Notes under the pieces: generated by a model
Seen by the model: only the letters and a program-made list of their open reading frames with translations
What the model was told of the DNA's origin: nothing
The model's database searches: none
Position numbers and translations under genes: made by a program
Assembly: GCA_025965895.1 (NCBI GenBank)
Contig: JAOPWC010000149.1
Span: 23,987 to 87,986 of the forward strand
Origin: Mycobacterium sp.
Lineage (GTDB): Bacteria; Actinomycetota; Actinomycetes; Mycobacteriales; Mycobacteriaceae
Length of the DNA stretch: 64,000 nt
Direction: 5' to 3'
Part shown: in pieces, positions 43,604-52,358 of the stretch
Numbering within the stretch: the stretch's first letter is position 1
Layout of the letters: each line of letters opens with the position of its first letter

Positions 43604-45364
43604 ATGGATCTGAAAACGGGCATCGGCCGCGACTCGTTTGACCACAGTCCGTCATTGCCGTCGACGGCGGGCAGTTTCGAGCGGGCCCAACTGTCGAGTT
43701 TGTACGGCGTTTTCGTGCTGTCGTCGTTGATGTTCGATGGCCGCGGCGCCGATGAGGTGTTGCAACTGGCGGAAAACGCGGTGTCGTCGCTCGGCCCGTG
43801 TCACACCGAGGCGACATATCGTTTACTCAACGACTCTCTGGTCGATGGCCGCAGGCATGACCGGCCTTTCGACGGGCAATTGGACTCGATCGTCGAGGCG
43901 AACCTCGGCGTCGATCAACCGATTGTGTTGCCCGATGGGCAGTGGAGATACGCGGTCACATTGCGTTCGGTGAAGGGCATCGAGGGTGTGCTCGTGGTTC
44001 GCGCACCGAGCGCGGCGACATCGGACCAGCTCTTCTTGCTCAAGGTGTTGGCACAACAAACCGCAGCGGCGATGGCCAGCGCCGATCTCCTTGCGCAGGA
44101 ACGTGCCCAGAGCCTGCGGTTGCATGAGCTCACCGAGGAGCACCAGGAAACGATCCACCGGTTGCGTGGCACGGTAGCCGAGCTCGAGCGCCAGGAGCAC
44201 ATACTTCAAGCGCTGACCAGGATGTCAAGCGTGGGCGGCGGTGAGTTGGGGCTCGCCGAGGCGCTGCATGAGCTGACGTCGTTGGCGGTCTCCGTCGAGG
44301 ATGTGTTCGGCAACCTGAGGGCGTGGTCAGGTCGGCAGAAACCCATCAACTACCGCCCCATCGGCGGTGCTAATCGCGAAGATGTCCTTCGGCGCGCAGC
44401 GGCCAACGGCGAACCTGAGCGTGAGGGCGACCGGGTGTTCTGCGTCATCCGGCCCAAAGCAGACATCCTCGGAGTACTGCTCGTGCACGATCCCAATCGG
44501 CAGATCGACCGGCTAGGCACGTTCGCGCTCGAATACGCGGCCACGGTGCTGGCGCTGGAGTTGTCGCACCAGCGAACGCTCGCCGAAACCGAGCTACGGC
44601 TTCGCCGCGACTTGGTTGAGGATCTCCTTGCCGGCACCGACGACGACAGCGCCTACCTGCGTTCCGGGGCGCTCGGCCACAACCTTCGGATACCGCACAC
44701 CGTCACCGTTCTGCAGTGGAATCGCGCGATCGAATCCCACTCGGTGGCCAAGGCGGCGCGGCATTGGGCCAGCACGATGGGCTTGCACTCGCTGACCGCC
44801 CGCCGGCCGGGCATGACCGTTCTGCTGACGGACGGCCCACCGGCACCGGGCTCGCTGTTCCGGGCGATCTGCGCGGAACTCGGTTCTGACCGCGGCTCTA
44901 TAGGCATCGGTTCAGCGGCTGCCGTCCCGTCTGGGTTGCCGCGGTCATTCTCGGATGCCCGGCGGGCGCTGCACGTCCAGCAGCGATCGGTATCGCCGCA
45001 CGGCGTGCGGCGCTTCGAGGACCTGGGCGTGTACCGCATCCTTGATTCCAGCGAATCGCGGCCCGAAGTCCGTGAGTTCGTGGCGGAGTGGCTGGGTCCG
45101 CTGCTGACGTACGATCGTCGCCATCACGCGGAATTGGTGAAAACACTTGCCCATTACCTCGACTCCGGCGGCAACTACGACCAAACGGCACAATCGCTGA
45201 ATATCCACCGCAGCACCTTGCGCTATCGACTCGGCCGTATTCGGGATATCTCCGGACGCGACTTACAGGATGTGGAAACGCGGCTCAACCTGCACCTCGC
45301 GAGCAAAGTGCTCGACGTGATCGGTGCTTCGGAGCCTGCCCCGGACATAGATGCGAATGACTGA
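43604..45364 (+). CDS. GAF / PucR-CdaR-type transcriptional regulator
   Basis: 586 residues, ATG 43604. A GAF-like sensor region (about 60-170), an amphipathic coil (about 165-205, LRLHELTEEHQETIHRLRGTVAELERQEHI), a second sensor-like region, a GGDEF-like CdaR segment, and a C-terminal PucR helix-turn-helix (NYDQTAQSLNIHRSTLRYRLGRIRDISGRDLQD). This arrangement matches activators in actinobacteria that respond to small molecules. It overlaps by 8 bases the start of the MEDS remnant, so the two were once co-expressed. Confidence 0.87.
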   Translation: MDLKTGIGRDSFDHSPSLPSTAGSFERAQLSSLYGVFVLSSLMFDGRGADEVLQLAENAVSSLGPCHTEATYRLLNDSLVDGRRHDRPFDGQLDSIVEANLGVDQPIVLPDGQWRYAVTLRSVKGIEGVLVVRAPSAATSDQLFLLKVLAQQTAAAMASADLLAQERAQSLRLHELTEEHQETIHRLRGTVAELERQEHILQALTRMSSVGGGELGLAEALHELTSLAVSVEDVFGNLRAWSGRQKPINYRPIGGANREDVLRRAAANGEPEREGDRVFCVIRPKADILGVLLVHDPNRQIDRLGTFALEYAATVLALELSHQRTLAETELRLRRDLVEDLLAGTDDDSAYLRSGALGHNLRIPHTVTVLQWNRAIESHSVAKAARHWASTMGLHSLTARRPGMTVLLTDGPPAPGSLFRAICAELGSDRGSIGIGSAAAVPSGLPRSFSDARRALHVQQRSVSPHGVRRFEDLGVYRILDSSESRPEVREFVAEWLGPLLTYDRRHHAELVKTLAHYLDSGGNYDQTAQSLNIHRSTLRYRLGRIRDISGRDLQDVETRLNLHLASKVLDVIGASEPAPDIDAND

Positions 45365-45954
45365 ACCCCAGGGCCCGTTCGGCACCACCGGGATATCCAT
45401 CGACGCCGGTCAACACATCTGCGCGATGTATTCGGGCTCCGCGACCGTGACAATGTATTGCTTCCGTTTCTCGCTGACGGCCTGACGCAAGCAGACAAAT
45501 GCTTCGCCGCCATTCAGGAACCTGACGCCGGCGACCTCGTCTCGAATCTCGGCCAAAAGGTGGCAGGACATGTCGACGTGTCGGATTCCGTCGCTACGGC
45601 AACAACTCGAGATCCAGACAGCATCAGATCACATACTTTCGTCGGGGGATCGTCGAGTTCTGGGACACCACAGTTACATCCGCACTCGGCAACGGGTTCA
45701 ACTTCGTGCGCCCTGGTGCAGAAGCCGGGTGGCGGTTGCCGCAATTACCGAGCATGAATGATCTGTTCCGCTACGAGTCCGAACTCAACCGCTTCACGGG
45801 CAAGCACCCGCAGGCCGTGCTGTCCATGTACGACCTGAGCCAATACAGCGAGTCGATCGTGGTCGATCTGCTCAAGACGCATCCGTTGATATTGCTCTCG
45901 GGAATGGCGTTCGAGAACCCCTACTATGTGCTACCCGAGCAGCTCCTGGCCTGA
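45357..45954 (+). pseudogene. MEDS-domain gene broken by about three frameshifts
   Basis: MEDS (DcmR-like sensory) fragments appear in order but in changing frames. GQHICAMYSGSA follows ATG 45357; DNVLLPFLADGLTQADKCFAAIQEPDAGDLV is in another frame from about 45440; RQQLEIQTASDHI in a third from about 45590; then VEFWDTTVTSALGNGFNFVRPGAEAGWRLPQLPSMNDLFRYESELNRF through ENPYYVLPEQLLA, which ends at 45954. The pieces together cover the whole domain, so decay is recent. MEDS proteins often feed STAS/HATPase regulators; a STAS gene follows. Confidence 0.85.
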
Positions 45955-46064
45955 AGAGCGTGTCCGCACGCGATGCCGCAAAGCGGACATATCGGGACGC
46001 TCGGCGGATATCCAACGGTAAATGAGTGACGTTGACTGAAACCTCCGTGGAATGGGAGGTGACG

Positions 46065-46448
46065 GTGAGCAAAGCTGTCGAAGGGAGCACCGGTTCGACC
46101 GACCGGTACACGGTCAGCGTGCAGCCGTTTCCGGGAAACCGGATGGTGATCCGGGTGAGCGGCGACGTGGACGGTGACGCGAGTGCCGAGATGCGACGGC
46201 ACCTGACCGAGCAGTTGAGTGCATCGTCGGAAGTGCTCGTGGTCGACCTCTGCGAGGTCACAGGGATTGACGCCGACGGTGTCGAGGCGCTGATCGCGAC
46301 GGCGGCGGTGGCGGGTGAGTCGGACATCGGCTTCTGCTTGGTCGTCCGGGACCGAGGTGCGGTTCGGGGTGCGCTGGGCGCCGCGGAGGCGACGGAACTT
46401 TTCGAGGTCTTCCCATCCGTCAGCGAGGCGTTGAGCGCAACCGACTGA
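46065..46448 (+). CDS. STAS-domain anti-sigma factor antagonist
   Basis: 127 residues from GTG 46065, chosen because GGAGGTG lies about 6 bases before it; GTG 46026 is an in-frame alternative giving 140 residues. STAS fold: RMVIRVSGDVDGDASAEMRRHLTEQL, then VLVVDLCEVTGIDADGVEALI, where the phosphorylatable Ser/Thr position of SpoIIAA-like proteins reads GIDADG, without Ser. So it may not be a substrate of an RsbW-type kinase. Downstream of a wrecked MEDS gene, its presumed sensor. Its 3' end overlaps the AraC gene on the other strand by 29 bases. Confidence 0.78.
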   Translation: MSKAVEGSTGSTDRYTVSVQPFPGNRMVIRVSGDVDGDASAEMRRHLTEQLSASSEVLVVDLCEVTGIDADGVEALIATAAVAGESDIGFCLVVRDRGAVRGALGAAEATELFEVFPSVSEALSATD

Positions 46449-47391
46449 CGGAGCCGCGGAGGGTCTCCGACGGCGTCTCCCCGAAAAGCTGCCGATAGTC
46501 CACCCCGAACCGGCCGAGGTGGACGAATCCCCACCGGCTCGCGACGGTCGTGACGGTGACCAAGTCGGGCGAGCCGTGCACAAGTTCGGTGCGCACCCGG
46601 TGCAGACGCAGCCATCGCAGATAGCGCATCGGCGTCATCTCGCCGGATCGTTGGAACGCCTTTTGCAGCGCCCGAGCGCTGACGCCGACAGCACGAGCGA
46701 GTTCCGCACTACTCCAAGGCCATTCGGGATGGGCGCGCATCAGTTCAATGCCACGGGTGACCACATCGCTTGATGGCGTCGGGCCGCCGTCGGTGAGTGC
46801 CTCGGTGTAGCTGTGTGACTGGATCTGCAGCACCCCGTGGATCAACAATTGCTGCAGGCTGTCAATGGCAAGGCGGTGGCTGAGGATCCCGTCCGATCTC
46901 CCGACTTCGCGGTCGAGAATTCGCACCAGCTGTAACCAGTTTCGCGCGCCGCCGGTGGTGAGATCCAGATGTCGGGCGAAGGTGACCGGGTTGGGCGCAG
47001 GCCGATCCAGCAGCGCCTCCAATTCCTCGCGCATCCGCTGTCGCGGAATCTTGATGCAAAGCTGCCCACACGTGCCGGACCACGCGATCGCCGCCGGCGT
47101 CCCGGGAGTGAAGATGGCAGCCGATCTGGTATCGGTCCGTATCTGTTGTCCATCTGCCCAGCAGTTCACCGCGTCCCCCGACAACGGGATATTGATGTAA
47201 TAGTCGTCGATCTCGGTTGCCTGCGCATGGACGTCGCTACCGAAACTGCAGTAGCCCGCGGTCAGCGAAGGAAGTTCGACCGCATTCAACTGGACATTCA
47301 GCCGATCGACCCCGACAGGCTCGATCTGGGCAGCGATGTAGATGCGCGCCAATGCCGCTGTTGCCTCGTCGACATCCGCGGTGTGCAACAT
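46420..47391 (-). CDS. AraC-family transcriptional regulator
   Basis: 323 residues. N-terminal AraC-binding-like sensor (YYINIPLSGDAVNCWADGQQI, IFTPGTPAAIAWSG), C-terminal double helix-turn-helix with SSAELARAVGVSARALQKAFQRSGEMTPMRYLRWLRLHRVRTELVHGSPDLVTVTTVASRWGFVHLGRFGVDYRQLFGETPSETLR, a full-length domain. Target unknown. Convergent with and overlapping the STAS gene, which suggests compaction of this region. Confidence 0.9.
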   Translation of the reverse strand: MLHTADVDEATAALARIYIAAQIEPVGVDRLNVQLNAVELPSLTAGYCSFGSDVHAQATEIDDYYINIPLSGDAVNCWADGQQIRTDTRSAAIFTPGTPAAIAWSGTCGQLCIKIPRQRMREELEALLDRPAPNPVTFARHLDLTTGGARNWLQLVRILDREVGRSDGILSHRLAIDSLQQLLIHGVLQIQSHSYTEALTDGGPTPSSDVVTRGIELMRAHPEWPWSSAELARAVGVSARALQKAFQRSGEMTPMRYLRWLRLHRVRTELVHGSPDLVTVTTVASRWGFVHLGRFGVDYRQLFGETPSETLRGSVSRLRSTPR

Positions 47392-47486
47392 TTGCGCCGA
47401 ATCAAAGCTGAGCCCGCCGATTTTCTACTCCCGCGCCTACCTCCGTCGGGTACTGCCTTGTTGAGGCCGATTTTGATAGAGGTGCC

Positions 47487-48077
47487 TTATTCAGTGTGCT
47501 TGCGGCCTTTGCGTTTGGTGCCGACGCTGCCCCACAGCGAGAAGCCCTTGATGGTGATGTGCGGAGCCCCGGGGGCGCCGTTGCCCTCGGCGCTGTGGTC
47601 GAAGGCGCCCATGACGCCGTGCCCACGAACATCGACGTTGACTTCCGGCGGCACGAGGATGGTTTGGCCGCCCATGATCGAGTAGGTGCGGATCTCGACC
47701 TCGGGGGAGGTGAAGTCGGCGTACCTCAGGTCGATCACGCCGCCGCCCCACAGCGCGAACGTCGTCAGCCGCCGCGGGACATTCCAGCGTCCGCGACGCT
47801 CGAATCCACTCATGATGGCCAGCAGCAAAGTCGACGGCGCCGGGTGGCACACGCCACGGCGAAGCGGCCTGGCGGCGCCGGGTAGGTCGGCGCTGAGCCG
47901 GTCGAGTTCGTCGTAGGTCTGCGCCGCGTACACCTTCGACAACCGATCCTCATACTCGCTCATCTGCAGCCGGCCCTGGGCGGCCGCATCAGTCAGCAAC
48001 TGCGCGACCTGGATGCGGTCAGTGTCGGCGGCACGCAACGCTCCGTTGCGCTGAGGCGTATTGCTGGTCATCGACAT
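47487..48077 (-). CDS. DUF1707 / LiaF-like C-terminal domain protein (Rv0966c-like)
   Basis: 196 residues from ATG 48077 (ATG 48071 also possible). N-terminal DUF1707 (LRAADTDRIQVAQLLTDAAAQGRLQMSEYEDRLSKVYAAQTYDELDRLSADLP), then a right-handed beta-repeat region like LiaF/YvqF (ALWGGGVIDLRYADFTSPEVEIRTYSIMGGQTILVPPEVNVDVRGHGVMGAFDH). No membrane helix or signal. Probably a cytoplasmic partner of envelope-stress sensing; matches Rv0966c in place. Confidence 0.88.
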   Translation of the reverse strand: MSMTSNTPQRNGALRAADTDRIQVAQLLTDAAAQGRLQMSEYEDRLSKVYAAQTYDELDRLSADLPGAARPLRRGVCHPAPSTLLLAIMSGFERRGRWNVPRRLTTFALWGGGVIDLRYADFTSPEVEIRTYSIMGGQTILVPPEVNVDVRGHGVMGAFDHSAEGNGAPGAPHITIKGFSLWGSVGTKRKGRKHTE

Positions 48078-48117
48078 CGAGCCTACGACGTGCGTGTCGC
48101 GCTGCACAGGGACCGAT

Positions 48118-48692
48118 CAAGATCGAGCGCGATCGTCGTCGAACTGCGTCACGCCCCGCGGGTCTTCCGGTGAACGCTCCGCCCCGCCGCGGTAGCCCGC
48201 GGTGATCCGGCCCGGCAGCGGAAAATGCACGACTGGCCTGCGGCTGCGGTGGGCCGACAGATGCGCGGGACCCAGGTCGGTGTGCGTGCGGACTTCGAGA
48301 CCGCAAATGTCGGGGACGCGTTCGGCGGCCTCTGCGTCGGTCATCCCGACCAGCCGGTCGGCGCCTCGCCTGCGTACGTCGGCGGGATGCCGACGCAGCG
48401 CAGCGCCCACAGCGCCGGCGAGAACCGCCGAACCGCGAAGATCGCGGCTAGCAAGTCGCGGACGCGGGTTGCGCGCAGGAAGGGATAGCTGACACATGGC
48501 CCGGCACGCGCTGCTCGATCCGCAACATCGTCCCGTTATAGGGGATCGGTATCCGGTCCAGCCCAACGATCGAGAAGTACCCCACGTGATCTACCCCGAC
48601 CCATCTGGCCGCGGCCAGCAAGCTCGCCCTCGAACGAACGTCCTTGCGCCAGCGAACTGCGGCGTGCGGTGGTCGATGACTCGGACGTCGTG
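48118..48692 (-). pseudogene. possible frameshifted unknown gene
   Basis: The 617-base gap 48078-48694 has two (-) strand frames that look protein-like one after the other: LLAAARWVGVDHVGYFSIVGLDRIPIPYNGTMLRIEQRVPGHVSA (to about 48490) and then ARNPRPRLASRDLRG to RRPVVHFPLPGRITAGYRGG (to about 48150). Neither has a plausible start of its own. I read this as one gene with a frameshift near 48490, family not recognised; it could also be chance in GC-rich DNA. Confidence 0.4.
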
Positions 48693-48694
48693 GC

Positions 48695-50326
48695 TCACGA
48701 ACGCGTTGTCGCGGCACGGCTCAGAATGCGGCAAAGCGCATGACGCAGTTCGGCTTCCGCGGACGGGGGGAGGGCGTCCGCTCGCCACGCGACGAAATCA
48801 TCGGGACGCACGAGCAGTGCGCCGTCGGGTGGCAGACCGGTGAGCTCGGCCCAAGTGCCGTTGACGTCGTGTACGTCGGCTTCAGGCCCGACACGATAGA
48901 CATCGATGGTCATGCCAACCGACCGCGAAACGACATCGGCCGCGCGGACCCAACGGATGCCGGCAGTGCCGGTGAACAAGGTGAAGGCGGTTCCGAGTAG
49001 ATCGAGGGTCGACATCCGCGCGCCGTGGTGCTCCACCCAGGCATGGGGCAGCCTGGTTCCCGGTTTGCCGCGCAATTGCTCGCCGTCGACCAGTTCGACG
49101 GCATCAGGGTCGGTGGGGGCGGGCTCGTCGGACACCACCGCCGCGGAGCGGTATGTGTATCCGATCATGTAGAACATCGGCCGCTCTTCCTCCGCGGGGA
49201 GCCGTGGGCGGCCATCTCCCAGCGGAAGAAACGTGACGGCAGGACCGGTCAGCGACTGCCGCGCCGAGAAGCGTGCGATCGGATGCCGTTCGGCATGGTA
49301 AGTGTCGAGAAGCTCCGCGCCGGCGGTCCCTTTCAGCACGGCCGAAAGTTTCCACGCCAAATTGTGCGCACTTGCGATGGCGCTGTTGGCTCCGCCGCCC
49401 TTGAACGGGGGCATCGTGTGCGCAGAATCGCCGACCAAGAACACCCGTCCGCACCGGAACTGGTCAGCTACCTGTTCATAGGGTTGCCACGGCGCGATGT
49501 CCACGATCTCCACATCGATCGGGGCGCCGAAGGCGCCCAGCAGCAAGTCGCGGCACCGCTCTGGGGTGAACCGGTCGATGCGCTCGCCGCGGCTCGGGAA
49601 GTAGGTGGTCATGAACATGCCGAGATCGCCCTGCGCCGCGACGAATATCCCTGTGACGTCGGGGTTGTCGACCTTGACGGCATCACCGCCGGCTAAGCCC
49701 GGGACGAACTGTCGCCACGGTGCCCGAAAGTAGATGAAGACGACGAAGGTCGGTAACTGGCCGAAGCCCGATGTGCCAACGCCCAGCTGTTTCCGCACCG
49801 CGCTGTGCGTGCCGTCCGCGGCAAGCAGGTAATCGGCGCGCACCTGGAGCAATGCGCCGCTGCCGAGGTCCTTTATCGTCGCGCCGACGCCGGTGGCTTC
49901 TTGTGTGAACGACTCCAATTCCACGCCGTAGCGAACGTCACTGCCCAGCCGCCGGGTTTCGGCAAGCAAGATCGGTTCCAATCTGCTTTGCGGACAATAC
50001 TTTCCGAAAGGCTCCGGGCTGAGACCCTCAGCGCTGGGGAAGAAGTCGGCCTCAAGCACCTTCGTTTCTTCGTCGCTGCTGAGCGTGGTTTTGGCAATCA
50101 TGGTCGAGATGTGGTCGGCAACCGCGTTGACCGCGCCCCCGACGCCAAGTCCGCGCAACACCTCCAAGCTGCGGAAGTTGAGGTTACGGGCCTTCGGGTA
50201 GACGAAGATCTCGTGGCGCTTCTCGACGAGCAGCGAGCCGACGCCGTGTTGGGCGAGCAACGTCGATGCGGACAGACCGGCAGCGCTGGCGCCGACGATG
50301 AGGACTGAGCGACGGTCTTCCGACAT
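48695..50326 (-). CDS. FAD-dependent aromatic monooxygenase (PheA/TfdB-like)
   Basis: 543 residues. FAD-binding VLIVGASAAGLSASTLLAQHG at residues 8-28, middle DG motif in LLAADGTHSAVRKQLG, and second FAD motif CGRVFLVGDSAHTMPPFKGGGANSAI, then a C-terminal thioredoxin-like domain. Typical single-component flavin hydroxylase of phenolic or polyketide rings, NAD(P)H-dependent. ATG 50326 with GGAGGTGG 5 bases before it, and a strong promoter further up. No partner catabolic gene nearby except the acyl-CoA operon. Confidence 0.9.
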   Translation of the reverse strand: MSEDRRSVLIVGASAAGLSASTLLAQHGVGSLLVEKRHEIFVYPKARNLNFRSLEVLRGLGVGGAVNAVADHISTMIAKTTLSSDEETKVLEADFFPSAEGLSPEPFGKYCPQSRLEPILLAETRRLGSDVRYGVELESFTQEATGVGATIKDLGSGALLQVRADYLLAADGTHSAVRKQLGVGTSGFGQLPTFVVFIYFRAPWRQFVPGLAGGDAVKVDNPDVTGIFVAAQGDLGMFMTTYFPSRGERIDRFTPERCRDLLLGAFGAPIDVEIVDIAPWQPYEQVADQFRCGRVFLVGDSAHTMPPFKGGGANSAIASAHNLAWKLSAVLKGTAGAELLDTYHAERHPIARFSARQSLTGPAVTFLPLGDGRPRLPAEEERPMFYMIGYTYRSAAVVSDEPAPTDPDAVELVDGEQLRGKPGTRLPHAWVEHHGARMSTLDLLGTAFTLFTGTAGIRWVRAADVVSRSVGMTIDVYRVGPEADVHDVNGTWAELTGLPPDGALLVRPDDFVAWRADALPPSAEAELRHALCRILSRAATTRS

Positions 50327-50347
50327 AGTCCACCTCCGCTAGATGCG

Positions 50348-50376
50348 AGTATCATCCTAATGATAGACAGTGTCAA
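50348..50376 (-). promoter_or_regulatory. sigma-70-type promoter of the flavin monooxygenase
   Basis: On the (-) strand, TTGACA (50376-50371) and GATACT (50353-50348) are spaced exactly 17 bases, with the start codon 22 bases beyond. Unusually close to consensus for mycobacteria. Confidence 0.75.
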
Positions 50377-50379
50377 ATG
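50361..50379. promoter_or_regulatory. palindrome over the -35 element, possible repressor operator
   Basis: Centre GACA-G-TGTC at 50366-50374, with AT-rich flanks. It overlaps the -35 box of the monooxygenase promoter, so a TetR- or MarR-like repressor here would shut the gene. No candidate repressor gene is adjacent. Confidence 0.5.
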
Positions 50380-50415
50380 AAAGAGGCCGTCAAACTATTG
50401 CCAAGGTGCCTACGC

Positions 50416-51192
50416 TCAGCGGGCTTCTGACTCCCACCGTGGTGGTCGCTTCTGCAGGAACGCGAGCATGCCCTCGCGGGCTTCATCGGACAGGAAGAGT
50501 TTTGCCGACTGCACGGTCAGCTCTTCGGCGCGGCGGTCGAACTCCTCGAGGATCGGCTGCGTGGTCAGCGCCTTGGAGGCGGCGAGGCCTTGCGGCGATC
50601 CGCGTCCCAAGTCGGCGGTAATCCCGCCTACCGATGCGGCCACGTCGTCGGTGGCCATCGTCACCAACCCGATGGCGGCGGCCTCGTCGGCGCCGAACTT
50701 CTGGCCGGTCAGGAAAAAGCGGCCGGCGGCTCTGGCAGCGATCTTCGGCAACAGTGTCAGTGAGATGATGCCCGGCGCGACTCCGATGCGGACCTCGGTG
50801 AGCGCGAAGGTGCTCTGCCGGCCGGCGACGACGATGTCGCAGGCCCCGACGAGGCCGAGTCCGCCCGCGCGGACATGCCCGTCGATCGCCCCCACCACCG
50901 GCAGCGGCAGCTCGAGGATCGCGCGCAGCAGCGCGGTGAGTTGCCGTGCCCGGTCGGCTGCGGCGTCGAACGCGTCACCGCCGCTGGCCTCCGACAGGTC
51001 GGCACCCGCACAGAAGGTCGCGCCGGTGTGGCCGAGCACGACCGCCCGCACCCCCGACTCCTCGGCGGCATCGCTGAGCCGCCGGTGCAGCTGATCGACG
51101 AGCGCTGAGGAGAGCGCGTTGCGGTTGTGCGGCGAGTCGAGGGTGATCCGCGCGACGGGTCCGTCGACGGCGTAGTGAACCAGGGCGGCCAT
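50416..51192 (-). CDS. echA7: enoyl-CoA hydratase (EchA7-like)
   Basis: 258-residue crotonase-fold protein: oxyanion-hole segments HTGATFCAGADLSEASGG and AIDGHVRAGGLGLVGACDIVVAG; the usual catalytic Glu positions read ALTEVRIGVAPGIISLTLL. Last gene of the acyl-CoA operon, starting inside the fadE12 stop (TGATG). Likely hydrates the unsaturated acyl-CoA produced by the operon's dehydrogenases and carboxylase. Confidence 0.93.
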   Translation of the reverse strand: MAALVHYAVDGPVARITLDSPHNRNALSSALVDQLHRRLSDAAEESGVRAVVLGHTGATFCAGADLSEASGGDAFDAAADRARQLTALLRAILELPLPVVGAIDGHVRAGGLGLVGACDIVVAGRQSTFALTEVRIGVAPGIISLTLLPKIAARAAGRFFLTGQKFGADEAAAIGLVTMATDDVAASVGGITADLGRGSPQGLAASKALTTQPILEEFDRRAEELTVQSAKLFLSDEAREGMLAFLQKRPPRWESEAR

Positions 51193-52358
51193 CAGTAGGA
51201 GCGGGGCAGGCCCAGCGAGGTCTGGGCGATGAAGTTGAGCACCATCTCGCGACTGACAGGCGCGATGCGCGACAAGCGTGACACCGTCACCGCGGCGGCG
51301 ATGCCGTATTCCTTGGTCAACCCGTTGCCGCCCAGCGACTGGACGGCCTGATCCACCGCGCGCACTGACGCCTCGCCGGCCGCGTACTTGGCCATGTTGG
51401 CCGACTCGGCCGCTCCCGCATCGTCGCCGCAGTCGTAGAGCGTCGCGGCCTTCTGCATCATCAGCTTGGCCAGCTCGATCTCAATGTGATTCTGCGCCAA
51501 CGGATGTGAAAGTCCCTGGTGCGCTCCGATCGGCGTCTTCCACACTTGACGGGTCTTGACGTAATCGACGGCCTTGTTGATCGCGAAGCGGCCCATGCCG
51601 ACGGCGCTTGCCGCGCCCATGATCCGTTCGGGGTTCAGGCCGGCGAACAGTTGTGCGATCGCCGCGTCCTCGGAGCCCACCAGCGCGTCGGCGGGCAGCC
51701 GCACATCGTCGATGAACACCTGGAACTGACGCTCCGGGCTGATCAACTCCATCTCAATCGGGGTGTAGGTGAAGCGCGGCGTGTCGGTGGGCACCACGAA
51801 AAGCGCCGGGCGCAGGTTACCGGTCTTGGCCTCCTCGGTGCGCCCGACGACCAGCACGGCCTGTGCCTGGTCCACGCCCGAGATGTAGATCTTCTGGCCC
51901 TTGAGGATCCAGTCACCGCCATCGCGGCGGGCGGTGGTGGTGATCCGGTGGGAGTTGGACCCGGCGTCGGGCTCTGTGATCGCGAAGGCCATCGTGATCG
52001 AACCGTCGGCGATGCCGGGGAGCCACCGCTTCTTCTGCTCGTCGGTGCCGAACTTACTGATGATGGTTCCGTTGATCGCGGGGGAGACCACCATCATCAA
52101 CAGGCCGCATCCGCCGGCAGACATTTCCTCCATCACCAGCGACAGCTCGTACATGCCGGCGCCGCCGCCGCCGTACTCCTCGGGGAGGTTGACGCCGATG
52201 AAGCCGAGTTTGCCTGCCTCGTGCCATAACTCGTCGGTGTGCTTGCCGGCGCGCGCCTTCTCCAGGTAGTACTCCTGGCCGTAATTGGCCACCAGCGCTG
52301 CCACCGACTTGCGCAGCGCCTGGCGTTCTTCGCTTTCGACGAAACTGTTCTCGGTCAT
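51192..52358 (-). CDS. fadE12: acyl-CoA dehydrogenase (FadE12-like)
   Basis: 388 residues, flavoprotein that inserts an alpha-beta double bond. Acyl-CoA dehydrogenase signatures MAFAITEPDAGSNSHRI and QSLGGNGLTKEYGIAAAVTVSRL. Overlaps accA2 as ATGA and echA7 by one base. One of two dehydrogenases in the operon, implying two oxidation steps or substrate ranges. Confidence 0.94.
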   Translation of the reverse strand: MTENSFVESEERQALRKSVAALVANYGQEYYLEKARAGKHTDELWHEAGKLGFIGVNLPEEYGGGGAGMYELSLVMEEMSAGGCGLLMMVVSPAINGTIISKFGTDEQKKRWLPGIADGSITMAFAITEPDAGSNSHRITTTARRDGGDWILKGQKIYISGVDQAQAVLVVGRTEEAKTGNLRPALFVVPTDTPRFTYTPIEMELISPERQFQVFIDDVRLPADALVGSEDAAIAQLFAGLNPERIMGAASAVGMGRFAINKAVDYVKTRQVWKTPIGAHQGLSHPLAQNHIEIELAKLMMQKAATLYDCGDDAGAAESANMAKYAAGEASVRAVDQAVQSLGGNGLTKEYGIAAAVTVSRLSRIAPVSREMVLNFIAQTSLGLPRSY

